Origin: Stephanodiscus triporus
Taxonomy: Eukaryota > Bacillariophyta > Thalassiosirophyceae > Thalassiosirales > Thalassiosiraceae
NCBI GenBank assembly: GCA_036939755.1
Contig: JALLAZ010001755.1
Span: 1 to 13,490, forward strand
Length of the DNA stretch: 13,490 nucleotides
Reading direction: 5' to 3'
Shown: positions 1 through 8,039 of the stretch, piece after piece
Layout: every line of letters starts with the position of its first letter
Numbering within the stretch: the stretch's first letter is position 1
Made by a program: the position numbers and the translations under genes
The notes under the pieces: generated by a model
Databases searched by the model: none
What the model was told of the DNA's origin: nothing
What the model saw: the letters and a program-made list of their open reading frames with translations, nothing else

Positions 1-222
1 TCATTGCGCCCTAGCAGCTCACCAACTCTGACATCTTCTCCCACCATATCTAGTACACCCACCATGAGTGGTGCTCCCACATCCGTGGCAGCTTACAATT
101 CACTGAAATCTCCACGGCATTCTACGTCCGATAATTCCGTTGACTCTGATAGCACGGGTAAAAGCATTTCGATTGGCGTGTTATTGAATCGTATCATCTC
201 GATGTGGATGTTACTTCTTTAG
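1..222 (+). CDS. C-terminal end of a secreted protease-like paralog (5' partial)
   Basis: The frame is open from the first base and ends with TAG at 220-222, so only the last 73 residues are visible. They are a Ser/Thr/Pro-rich stretch with repeated S-P-T motifs (PSSSPTLTSSPTISSTPT), then a polar Ser/Asp-rich part, then a hydrophobic tail ending MWMLLL. The complete protease at 791-2364 ends in the same way: S-P-T repeats, a polar Ser-rich spacer, and a hydrophobic tail ending ILMWMMR. I infer that this is the tail of a tandem paralog whose catalytic domain lies upstream of the window. The hydrophobic end could be a GPI-anchor signal or a membrane anchor. No catalytic residues are in view, so the protease assignment rests only on the neighbour. 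Any Ser/Pro-rich cell-surface protein is the alternative. Confidence 0.6.
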   Translation, partial: SLRPSSSPTLTSSPTISSTPTMSGAPTSVAAYNSLKSPRHSTSDNSVDSDSTGKSISIGVLLNRIISMWMLLL

Positions 223-790
223 TTGGGAGAACCTGCGAGAGACAGAACTCTTCTCTCTCACAGTGCGTATCGTACCTAAAATGAGTCCGCTTGAACCAAT
301 TTCGTTGGGGGCATTGAGAAGAATAGTTGCGAGAGATAGAACTCTTCTGTGTCTCAGTGACTGAAATGCGTTCACTTTATTTTGGCTACGATTGTTTCAT
401 CGAGATACACTATGGAACGATTGAATTGATTATAAATACCTAGAGAAACCTGGGTTGACAAATGAGTGCCACTACGTTGTCGTCGTAACCCTGTGCATAG
501 ATTGAATCAGAATCCGGATCATGTATCGATTATCGATTGATGTCGTTGACTTCTACACCTACTAGAGCGTACCATACCACGAAAATGTATGCGGTATCGT
601 ACGACCATCGCCTTACTTTAACTTCGTTCAACCTTTCTACTTACTGAGGAATTTATACCTCCGCCTGCGCACAGGAGCCCCCCCTGGCCGCGCCACCCTC
701 CGCCAGAATGAGGGATTTTATTAGAGAGGGGAAATACAAGATGAAGTAGATGACTCCGTCATCCTCATTACAACGTGCCACATTATCAAG
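223..790. other. Intergenic region between the two tandem protease-like genes
   Basis: This stretch of 568 bases shows no convincing reading frame. It should hold the 3' untranslated region of the upstream paralog and the promoter and 5' untranslated region of the protease starting at 791. It contains a 21-base direct repeat (234-254 and 328-348). An AT-rich TTTATA-like stretch lies near 650, but I cannot assign it as a TATA box with any certainty. Confidence 0.6.
234..348 (+). repeat. Pair of 21-bp direct repeats just downstream of the first gene
   Basis: Positions 234-254 and 328-348 share 20 of 21 bases, with the core TGCGAGAGA-YAGAACTCTTCT. The copies are 94 bases apart and both lie in the presumed 3' untranslated region of the upstream gene. 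No function is apparent. They may be a small local duplication. Confidence 0.7.
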
Positions 791-2364
791 ATGGCTCGCC
801 TCAAGATGACCCTCGGCGCGTTGACAGTTTTTTTCTCCATGCTGTTGTTGGCGGTGCCTACGGCATCGAGCGACCTGGTCAGGAACGTTGAAGAAGTATC
901 GTCGGATTCGACATTGACGAAAGAGACTCGAATCATCGGCGGCTGGGAGGTGAGATTGCGCCAAGAATCATGTGTATTGCGAATTGCATCATCTTCAGCT
1001 CATCTACACATTCGTCATTGAAGGCGCTGGAGGACCGTTACCCATATGTAGTCTCCGTACAAAGCGACAGCATAGGTCACTTTTGCGGTGGCACTCTCGT
1101 AGCAAAAGATGTGGTTATTACGGCGGCGTAAGTGAATGTTGAAATGAAATCCAGTTCAATTCAACTTTTGCGATACGCTTATCGAAAATTCATCCCTTGT
1201 GCCCAATCAATTCAGCCATTGTGTTCGTGATGATGATGATACAATCACTGCTGTCATTGGTGGCAACTCTGTTTACGAGGGCGAGATGATACGCGTCATC
1301 AGCGCATTGAAACATGGCAGTTACAATACTATCACGGATGGATATGATGTAGGCCTGCTTTTTCTCGAACACCCAACGACGCTGGATATAACGCTCCCTA
1401 TTCTGAATGATGACAATGAATACCCCCCGCTAGGCGCAACAACCTACGCTTTGGGATGGGGGGACACTGACGTAGAGACCTATGAACAAGTGTCCGACTG
1501 GCTCATGGTAGTCGACTTAGAAGTCATTTCCAATGAAGCATGCAGTGCAGCAGAAAAAGGAGATGTGTCCTACAAAAACTGGGTTACAGATGACATGATG
1601 TGCACTTACAGGGAAAACAAAGATGCCTGCCAGGGTGATTCAGGTATGGCTCACATTGTTCATACGAGAGGATTTTACACTGATTCCTCATTGAGCTCTA
1701 CTCCTACCTCACAACTTTCCTACTACTCTCGCTTTCCTACTCATATCATTATAGGTGGGCCCCTCATCGTTCGACCCGGTGGCGGTGCCACGTATGACAT
1801 ACTAGTTGGCCTCGTGAGCTGGGGTGTTGGTTGTGCCTACCTTCCTGGGGTATTCTCCCGAGTGTCTATGAGCTATGATTGGATATTAGAGGTAGTGTGC
1901 GCAGAGTCGCAAGATCCCACTGGAAGCATGTGCGACTTGAATAGAATTTCGGATTCGCAGATCTCGAGTACAACATCAATGAGCGTGCGTCGTTGCTTTC
2001 AAATGTCACGAATATTACTTGGAGCCCCCGCCAATATACTCATATCTTTCTTTTATTCTACTTTTCACAGCATCCAACATATGTTCCAAATGCATCGCTC
2101 AATGAACGGCCAACTTCGACCCCTTCGTTGTCGAGTGAACCGAGTAGCAGTCCTCCCACGTTAGCGCCACCTCTAACTTCGAGCCCCACGCTGTCCCCGA
2201 CAACGTCGAAACTTACAACGCCACCACGCTCGAGCTCCTCGTCTAAAAAGACAGCCGTCGAGGAAGAAAGTAAAGCGCCTGTAAATTCTTCCAGTGGATC
2301 GGGTTGCAGTTATGTCGCTGTTGCAGCGGTCGGTAGCACGATTTTGATGTGGATGATGCGTTGA
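791..2364 (+). CDS. Secreted trypsin-like serine protease (S1A), five exons
   Basis: The proposed CDS is join(791-949, 1024-1127, 1216-1643, 1755-1984, 2071-2364), giving 404 residues, with all introns GT-AG. Residues 1-26 are a signal peptide. R47-IIGG is the zymogen activation site. The chymotrypsin-fold triad is H89 (TAAHC, split across intron 2), D132 (YDVGLL) and S230 (GDSGGP, split across intron 3). D224, six residues before the serine, corresponds to Asp189 and predicts cleavage after Arg or Lys. SWG and PGV match the S1-pocket glycines. After the catalytic domain comes a Ser/Pro/Thr-rich stalk and a hydrophobic C-terminus (SYVAVAAVGSTILMWMMR) suggesting a GPI or membrane anchor. It would act outside the cell or in the secretory system as an endopeptidase; the substrate is unknown. 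All splice junctions restore family motifs. Intron 4 is the least certain, chosen because it joins the stalk in phase 0 with a good TTTTCACAG acceptor. Confidence 0.88.
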
Positions 2365-2857
2365 TCAATCTACGTTGAATGGAGTTACAAAAAGACGGTA
2401 TTAGAACAATATACTAGAGAATAGAGTTCGAATGCTCTTCCAGTTGTGTAAATTTATCCTTACAGTTATGCCATACAGTGTCTGTGTTATTGCATAGAGA
2501 AGTCTCCCCAAACTACTCGCCGACATATCGACCGATACCGACGCCGATGCATTCGAAACATCACAAGCTCATGATGTCCCCCTCTCGCGGTGGATATTAA
2601 GGAAGTGCGCCCCAGGATTCTGCACGTCAGGGCGCCATGGCAAAGAGGGCAGTTGCGTTGCCGCATCGTGCCAATTGGCGGCCACCTTGCCCGTCAAACG
2701 TCTTTTCGTGACTAGGTAGTTTTTGCCCATCCGCGTGCGGAACTGCGCAATCGTCGTCGATCATCGGTTGAGCGGAATCGCCCCCTCGCTCCGCCCGCGC
2801 GCGAGGGACGTTCCCCGACGTCGACCCATGCCAAACGACGATCTCTCTCCATCGTCG

Positions 2858-2877
2858 TTCGTTCGTTCGTTCGTTCG
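2858..2877 (+). repeat. TTCG tetranucleotide microsatellite, five copies
   Basis: Five perfect tandem copies of TTCG lie within the GC-rich intergenic stretch. A slippage-prone simple repeat with no evident coding role. Confidence 0.85.
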
Positions 2878-2891
2878 CAAGATCGCGAAAG

Positions 2892-3068
2892 CTACGGGGA
2901 GGGCCGCCGCCCGTCCTTAACCACCGGATCCGGGCATCCTCGCGTCGCGTCGAATAATTCGCCCTCGTCGAGGAGGGACAGCACCCTGTCGTATCGCTCC
3001 TCGAGATAATCCCGCGCTCGGCTGATCGCGAACAGGCATAGCAGTGCGCCTACGACGACCTCCTCCAT
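2892..3068 (-). CDS. Possible small membrane-anchored hypothetical protein (58 aa)
   Basis: A minus-strand frame from an ATG at 3066-3068 encodes 58 residues. It begins MEEVVVGALLCLFAI, a short hydrophobic segment that could be a signal anchor. It continues with a charged, potentially helical part (ARDYLEERYDRVLSLLDEGE) and a Pro/Arg-rich end. G/C-ending codons resemble those of the ApaG gene. I do not recognise the family. The frame lies in a GC-rich island, where chance open frames are common, and no expression signal is visible. It could also be the first exon of a spliced gene, though I found no convincing partner exon. Confidence 0.2.
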   Translation of the reverse strand: MEEVVVGALLCLFAISRARDYLEERYDRVLSLLDEGELFDATRGCPDPVVKDGRRPSP

Positions 3069-3763
3069 AATGTATTGTAGAGTAATTGTATTGGATAACA
3101 AGTGAGAAGTACTCTCTAATGATACACAATGATGTTAGACGATGACTGAGTGCGCGTTGACGATTTGGTTTTGTGGGGACAGGAATGAGTAATTATTATC
3201 CCTCGAAGGGACATCCGCTGGCATGCATCCCAAACCAGATCGATTCGCTTCTTTGCGCAACAAATCGGACTGACTCTTCGTAGTTGACGTGAGCCGGTGA
3301 CTGCGTAAGAGTTCTTATTTTAGATGATTCCAGTTGTTTGCGTGTTGTTGTAAGCTTGCGCCTGCTGACATCGTCTTTTCTCTACTCTATCCTTTCGGAC
3401 GTGGCGACGCACGGCGTCAAAATTCTCGAATGGCGGGAAGGTAGATACTCTAGATCTCTAAAAGCGTGTCGTTTCTCGGAAAAAAGTGTTAGAAAAGTAC
3501 CCGGCGCACAATAGGGGTTAAACTCGTATCTATCTTCTTCTCTCCGCGATCTTCTTTCCCCAGCTTTTTACTGCGTTGCCAGCGCGACGCCGCGCCGGAG
3601 TCAGCTGCCCGCCCACCCCGCATTTGTTTTTTTGGTCGAATTCTGTTGTTCTGTTTGACCCAAGAAGAACAACCTCTCTCTCCTACCTCTAACCTCCCCA
3701 GATAAGCGTCGAGGGGCCAATGACAACGCAGCCCACGACATAAATAATAGATTGTTTAAAAAG

Positions 3764-6361
3764 ATGAAGCTCTCCATCGCCCTCGGCATCGCCCTCTCCT
3801 CCTCCACGTCGTGGTCGTCGTCGACCGTGACCGCCTTCTCCCCCGGCGCCGCCCTCCTCTCCTCCTCCTCCTCCTCCTCCTCCTACCCCGCGTTGGCCCG
3901 TCTCCATCTCCATGTCCATCATCGCAAGTCGTCGTCCAGCGGCCTCCGCATGGTTGGCGGGGGCATGATCGAACGGCCGTCGGGGGACTCGTCCAACTCC
4001 GACGACGACGACGACGACGACGACGACTCCCCCTCCGGCTCGTCCTCGTCCTCCGGACGGGGCGGCGGCGGCAGCAGCGACATCCGTAAAATCTACCTCT
4101 CGGAGAAGGAGAAGTTCTTATCCAAGCTCGGGCGCGACATCGACATCGATCCGTGGGATCCGAATCCCTACATCAAGCCGCGTCCGGGCAAGTACAACTG
4201 GGACGAGCAGAACGCGGCCGTGTCGGGGGGGAAGGTCCGATCGATGCAGGAGGCCCAGGAGGTCATGTCCACGATGACCGACGAGGAGATAATTTCGAGG
4301 GGTCAGCCGATGACCACGTCCGAGCGGGAGGAGAACCTCAACGTCATACGGAGGCTGAGGCAGCACGACGTGCCCCTGCTTAGGCGGTCGGGGGACATAT
4401 CGGCCATGACCGAGGCGGCCGCGGACGCGAACGAGAGGGAGAAGGCCGATCCGTGGTACGGCCTCAACGAGCGACTCGCGGACGCGATCAAGTACGAGAC
4501 CGAGGACCCGGATCACGTGCGCATGCTCATCGAGAGGGTCGGCGGGCCTCCGCCCCAGCTCGTCAAGTACGCCGCGGATCCGCGCGGGTACGTGAAGAGG
4601 ACGGAGATCATAGGCATGTCGGTGAGCAACGAACGTCTCGAACGGATGATCGACCGTCGTCAGCAGATGGACGCCTTCGCCAGTCGCGAGGAGCTGCGGA
4701 GGGACAACGTCAAGAAGCAGATGGCGAAGTTGGACAGTCCCCAGAAGGAGGATTCCGACCTCGCGGAGATCATGGAGATCGCCAAGCGGCGGGAGGAGAA
4801 CTTCCTTAGGGGGCTCGTGGAGCAGAATACGGTATCCGACTACCAGGAGGGCCCGAACAAGGAGAAGGTGAAGGAATACGAGAAGAAGCGCGAGGAGTTG
4901 CTGAAGCAGTGGGGGGGGGGAGACGGAGGCGGCGACGACGCCGAGGAGTACATGCGCCTCAAGAACCAATTCGTCGACAAGACTATGAAGGACTTCGTCA
5001 CCGACCTCAAGAGGATGAACAACATGTTCGATGACTTCGACGACGACGATGACGAGTCGGGCGATTTGGAACTCGTCGACGCCGACGAGGATTACTCCTC
5101 GGCATCGTCCGCCGAGAGCGGCAAGCCACTGTCCAAGGCGGCGCAGGCGCGTCTCGAGGCCATGAAGAACGACGGATCGGGCCGTCCTCGCCTGCCGGGG
5201 GATGCCGACGTGACGAGGGGTGAGCTCGATCCGAACCTCGTCGTCAACGAATCGTCGAGCGCGATCACAGGCCCGCTGACGGTGTCTGTCACGTCCGCGT
5301 ACAACAACGAGAATTCCGACCCGCCCATGAGGAAGCACTGCTTCCAGTACACCGTGCGCATAACGAACAACTCCGCGGACGATACCGTCCAGCTCCTGTC
5401 TCGTCGATTCGAGATCCAGACCGTCGGCAGCAGCATGAAGGACGTGGTTCAGGGGGAGGGCGTCACCGGACGTCAGCCGGTGCTCAAGCCGGGGGAGGTG
5501 TTCGAGTACACGAGCACAGCGCCCCTGTCGGTCCGTCCCATCGGCACCACGTCGATCGCCGCGCGCATGAGCGGGGAGTATCGGTACTGCGTCCTCATGC
5601 CCGGACAGGACAAGGCCACGGACGAGCAGGTGAACAAGGGACAGGGCGAGGCGGGGGCGACATTGGCTACGTTTCACTTCGTCTTTCCTGAGGCGCAGAG
5701 GGTCAAGCCCGTTAGGCCATCGGACGACGACGACGACGACGACGACGACGAGGACACCGCCGTGAAGACCACCACGGTCTCGTCGTCTTCCGCCTCGAGC
5801 GCGACCTCCTCCCCCCCCGCATCCGCGAAGGACGCCGCCACCGCGACGTCGTCCTCCAACCCCGCGTCGAGCCTCCCCGGCGAACCGGACATGACCTCCG
5901 GCAACATCTCCACGTCGAACCCCAACGATTCCTCCGACACCCTCACCTCCGACGTGCGCGTCGTGGTCACCTCCACGTACCGTCCGGAGCGCTCCGACGC
6001 CAAGCTCGACAAGCACTGCTTCGCGTACAACGTGCGCATCACGAACGAAGCGAAGAACGACCGCAGCATACAGCTAGTGTCCCGTCGGTTCGAGATACAG
6101 ACGGTCGGGAGCGCGAACAAGGACGTGGTGCAGGGCCCGGGCGTCACGGGACGTCAGCCGGTGCTGAAGCCGGGGGAGAGCTTCGAGTATACCAGCACGG
6201 CGCCGTTGAGCGTGCGACCCATGCTTGACAAGACGAAGGTGGTCGCGAGGATGAGCGGGGAGTACAACTTCGTGCAATTGGCCGATGATGGCAAGACTCC
6301 GTTGAGCAGCACGCCGTTGAAGGCGGAGTTGGGAGCATTCCATTTCATCTTGCCAGAGTGA
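3764..6361 (+). CDS. Plastid-targeted protein with two ApaG (DUF525) domains
   Basis: Intronless, 865 residues, starting at the first ATG (3764). Residues 1-23 form a signal peptide followed by the T-A-F-S-P junction and a Ser/Arg/His-rich transit-like stretch. This is the bipartite signal for a secondary plastid. An eight-Ser run and a nine-Asp run (residues 80-88) follow. Residues about 100-490 are hydrophilic, charged and partly coiled-coil-like, with no domain I recognise. ApaG domain 1 spans about 505-643 and domain 2 about 730-865. Each has the HCF-Y-VRITN strand, SRRFEIQTVGS, the Gly-rich loop G-x-GVTGRQPVLKPGE (about 561-578 and 788-805), and FEYTSTAPLSVRP. A Ser/Ala linker with a second nine-Asp run (654-662) separates them. 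ApaG domains are Fn3-like folds known from bacterial ApaG and eukaryotic PDIP38 and some F-box proteins, and usually mediate binding. The substrate here is unknown. The two copies are so alike that an internal duplication is likely. Confidence 0.88.
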   Translation: MKLSIALGIALSSSTSWSSSTVTAFSPGAALLSSSSSSSSYPALARLHLHVHHRKSSSSGLRMVGGGMIERPSGDSSNSDDDDDDDDDSPSGSSSSSGRGGGGSSDIRKIYLSEKEKFLSKLGRDIDIDPWDPNPYIKPRPGKYNWDEQNAAVSGGKVRSMQEAQEVMSTMTDEEIISRGQPMTTSEREENLNVIRRLRQHDVPLLRRSGDISAMTEAAADANEREKADPWYGLNERLADAIKYETEDPDHVRMLIERVGGPPPQLVKYAADPRGYVKRTEIIGMSVSNERLERMIDRRQQMDAFASREELRRDNVKKQMAKLDSPQKEDSDLAEIMEIAKRREENFLRGLVEQNTVSDYQEGPNKEKVKEYEKKREELLKQWGGGDGGGDDAEEYMRLKNQFVDKTMKDFVTDLKRMNNMFDDFDDDDDESGDLELVDADEDYSSASSAESGKPLSKAAQARLEAMKNDGSGRPRLPGDADVTRGELDPNLVVNESSSAITGPLTVSVTSAYNNENSDPPMRKHCFQYTVRITNNSADDTVQLLSRRFEIQTVGSSMKDVVQGEGVTGRQPVLKPGEVFEYTSTAPLSVRPIGTTSIAARMSGEYRYCVLMPGQDKATDEQVNKGQGEAGATLATFHFVFPEAQRVKPVRPSDDDDDDDDDEDTAVKTTTVSSSSASSATSSPPASAKDAATATSSSNPASSLPGEPDMTSGNISTSNPNDSSDTLTSDVRVVVTSTYRPERSDAKLDKHCFAYNVRITNEAKNDRSIQLVSRRFEIQTVGSANKDVVQGPGVTGRQPVLKPGESFEYTSTAPLSVRPMLDKTKVVARMSGEYNFVQLADDGKTPLSSTPLKAELGAFHFILPE
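4001..4027 (+). repeat. (GAC)9 run coding for nine aspartates
   Basis: A perfect trinucleotide run inside the ApaG-domain gene encodes residues 80-88, at the start of the presumed mature plastid protein. It is a likely site of length polymorphism. Confidence 0.9.
5723..5749 (+). repeat. (GAC)9 run coding for nine aspartates between the ApaG domains
   Basis: The second perfect GAC run of the same gene has exactly the same copy number as the first and encodes residues 654-662, in the linker directly after ApaG domain 1. Together with the Ser/Ala-rich stretch that follows, it makes an acidic, probably disordered hinge. Confidence 0.9.
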
Positions 6362-6745
6362 TGAGGTATCTAGAGAAAAACGTTTCGACGTTGGTGGTCG
6401 CGATGAACGAAGGGCAGAGAGAGCACACGTCATGCCGCGATTTGGCAACGCATCTAAGGAGGGATCAACTTTTTGGAATTTAATTATGTTATCGAGGCTT
6501 ACTTATGTATATGCATTCCTGTCTTTTACTCTAATCTCTAGCCTCTGTGGCGCATTAGGACACATCATGTAAAGGTTTCATTTTTCTTTCTTTCCTTTTT
6601 GTGATGTACCTTTTCCATGATGATCTTCGGAAGACATTTGTCAATAAGTATGAAATAAGCGTCGATCTTGGCCAGCTTATCGGTATCGTACTTTAGATCA
6701 GCGCCAAAAAAAGTATTAAACTCTTACGGCAATCCCTATCAACTC
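6362..6745. other. Convergent 3' intergenic region
   Basis: These 384 bases lie between the stop of the ApaG gene and the stop of the F-box-like gene on the other strand. They should hold both 3' untranslated regions. I see AT-rich, T-rich sequence and no supported gene. Confidence 0.6.
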
Positions 6746-7504
6746 TTACGCATGCTCTCTACAGACAGAACGCATTCGCATTCGTCCTAGATTGGTCGAA
6801 AGGCTTTCGTTTTCATTCCAACAATGTGTAAACAAGTCATGAGCTTTTTCAAGCGTCATCTCGAGAAATCCAACCGACTCTTGACCATCGAAGAATAAAT
6901 CCCTTGCAACGACACGGAAGGCATCCATCATCCCATAGCAAGCAATGCGAATCTCTGGGAAATGGAACCATTCTCTAGTCAACTCCGATGACATTCTATA
7001 GCACTCTAGAACTAATTCCAGAGACGGACTGCTGGATTCGCCTTCTGGTGGGAAGTAAAAGATGTCTGGCAAAATATAAAGGGTATTACCCCGCCAGAAT
7101 TTCTGTCTCTCCTGTCGGAAGAAGTCGGAAGAGCGGTTATCTGGCGTCAAACCCCCACCATGTATAATAGTTGTGGGGAGTTCGTCATTGATCAACCTCT
7201 CCACATTTTCTACTATTTTTCTGGCCATGATGATATTTTTACGCGTGGGTACGCCCGGGGGGGACTGTCGCTCCAATCCCTTCATCGTTAGCCGCTTCAC
7301 CTCGTCCTCGGTGGCAGAGATACATGCCTTCCTGCGTTCTACTTCCTGTGATACAACAAGCGTGTGAGATTTGCTCGTGGCGCCGAAACGGACGAGGCTG
7401 CGAACTCCGAGGAATTGTGCCACTGCGTAGACGATGAAATCAGAGAGGGCGAGTCCATTTGACTCCTCGCTAGCGGACGTCACTGAGCCACCGTCGTCGA
7501 CCAT
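6746..7504 (-). CDS. F-box-like protein, 252 aa
   Basis: A single-exon minus-strand frame runs from ATG (7502-7504) to TAA. Residues about 18-60 (beginning ALSDFIVYAVAQFLGVRSLV, then RFGATSKSHTLVVSQEV) have the hydrophobic helix pattern of an F-box: a leading L/F pair, a FL-x-x-x-x-L core, then S-K and a V-x-x-E-V helix end. F-box proteins recruit targets to SCF ubiquitin ligases through SKP1. The remaining 190 residues contain no repeat domain I recognise, only alternating charged and aromatic helices, so the target is unknown. The usual F-box Leu-Pro start is absent, so the match is by pattern only. Similar short F-box-like proteins form expanded families in diatoms (family knowledge, not verified here). 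Its start lies 98 bases from a long inverted repeat. Confidence 0.6.
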   Translation of the reverse strand: MVDDGGSVTSASEESNGLALSDFIVYAVAQFLGVRSLVRFGATSKSHTLVVSQEVERRKACISATEDEVKRLTMKGLERQSPPGVPTRKNIIMARKIVENVERLINDELPTTIIHGGGLTPDNRSSDFFRQERQKFWRGNTLYILPDIFYFPPEGESSSPSLELVLECYRMSSELTREWFHFPEIRIACYGMMDAFRVVARDLFFDGQESVGFLEMTLEKAHDLFTHCWNENESLSTNLGRMRMRSVCREHA

Positions 7505-7895
7505 GCTGCGATTGGCGTTTTTTCTTCGATTATCGCTCGTTACTGTCTCTTACTTATTCTCTCTCATCACTGTCCTTTACTCTCATGGACCTGGTTGTCT
7601 TAACAAGCGACGAATTTGTACCATCTCTTTTTCCGGATGGTGTTCTGACTTTTCTGGTACATAATGAAATCGTACTAATGTCTAAAATGTTTTGGTAATA
7701 AATGTACAGATTCCCTCATACCTGGGCTCAAGGTGGAATCCCTTTTTTTGGACTTCACAGATTATGTACCAGAAAAGTCAGAAACCATCCAAAAAAAGAG
7801 ATGGTACAAATTCGTCACTTGTGCATAGTCAACCTCAATAATATGACGGTGCACTCGCGGGATAAGAATTATGTTTGACAGACGACGATGAAAGT
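7505..7895. promoter_or_regulatory. Divergent 5' region shared by the F-box-like gene and the LRR gene
   Basis: These 391 bases separate two divergently transcribed genes and must carry both 5' ends. More than half is taken up by the inverted repeat at 7603-7822. Next to the F-box gene the sequence is rich in TCTC/TTACT motifs (7530-7585). No specific promoter element can be named. Confidence 0.5.
7603..7822. repeat. Long inverted repeat, MITE-like (62-63 bp arms)
   Basis: The left arm 7603-7665 and the right arm 7761-7822 are reverse complements apart from three substitutions and one single-base indel. The outer ends read ACAAG...CTTGT and the arms end inward at GGTACATAAT. A 95-base AT-rich spacer separates them, giving a 220-base unit with no coding capacity. 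This is the structure of a foldback-type miniature inverted-repeat element. A transcript across it would fold into a hairpin of about 60 bp. I could not find a clear target-site duplication at the edges, so a mobile origin is inferred from structure only. An inverted local duplication is the alternative. Confidence 0.8.
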
Positions 7896-8039
7896 ATGGC
7901 CTCCTCTGATGGCTACGGCGATGATGATATGTCTTTATTCGACGAAGACGAAGAAGAAGAAGAAGAAGAGGTTGAAAGTGAAGACGATGAAAGTTTGTTC
8001 CCCTCTGATGGCTACGGCAAAGATGATATGTCTTCATAC
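7881..8039 (+). repeat. Two imperfect copies of a ~60-bp unit in the acidic N-terminus
   Basis: Copies at about 7881-7940 and 7980-8039 share GACGATGAAAGT and CTCTGATGGCTACGGC, followed by GATGATATGTCTT. They encode DDESMASSDGYGDDDMS and DDESLFPSDGYGKDDMS. A GAA-rich (poly-Glu) stretch separates them. This is an in-frame internal duplication in the acidic head of the LRR gene. The ATG of copy one is replaced by TTG in copy two. Confidence 0.85.

Larger units (their letters stand above)
2365..3763. other. Intergenic region between the protease and the ApaG-domain gene
   Basis: About 1.4 kb without a confident gene. The first part is AT-rich and should contain the protease 3' untranslated region. 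Positions about 2600-3010 are clearly more GC-rich and hold a TTCG microsatellite and two small minus-strand frames listed separately. Positions 3100-3763 should contain the promoter and 5' untranslated region of the ApaG gene, including pyrimidine-rich tracts near 3530-3560 and 3670-3700. An AT-rich ATAAATAATA stretch lies about 20 bases before the ATG, too close to be a normal TATA box. Confidence 0.55.

Noticed and set aside
2415..2440. A GTTCGAAT-containing stretch resembling a tRNA T-arm
   Set aside because: The flanks do not form the five-pair stem, and no acceptor or anticodon arm can be placed upstream.
2569..2730. A 53-residue minus-strand frame starting MGKNYLVTKRR
   Set aside because: Too short to support alone, with no recognised motif and no splice partner. 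Kept only as part of a finding.
3752..3763. A TTG-initiated extension adding four residues to the ApaG protein
   Set aside because: Nuclear genes start at ATG, and the ATG at 3764 opens directly into a good signal peptide.
4118..6016. A 632-codon open frame on the minus strand inside the ApaG gene
   Set aside because: Its product is a biased Arg/Leu/Val/His mixture without domains, exactly antisense to a gene with clear ApaG domains and a targeting signal. High GC with few T-starting codons on the sense strand creates long antisense frames.
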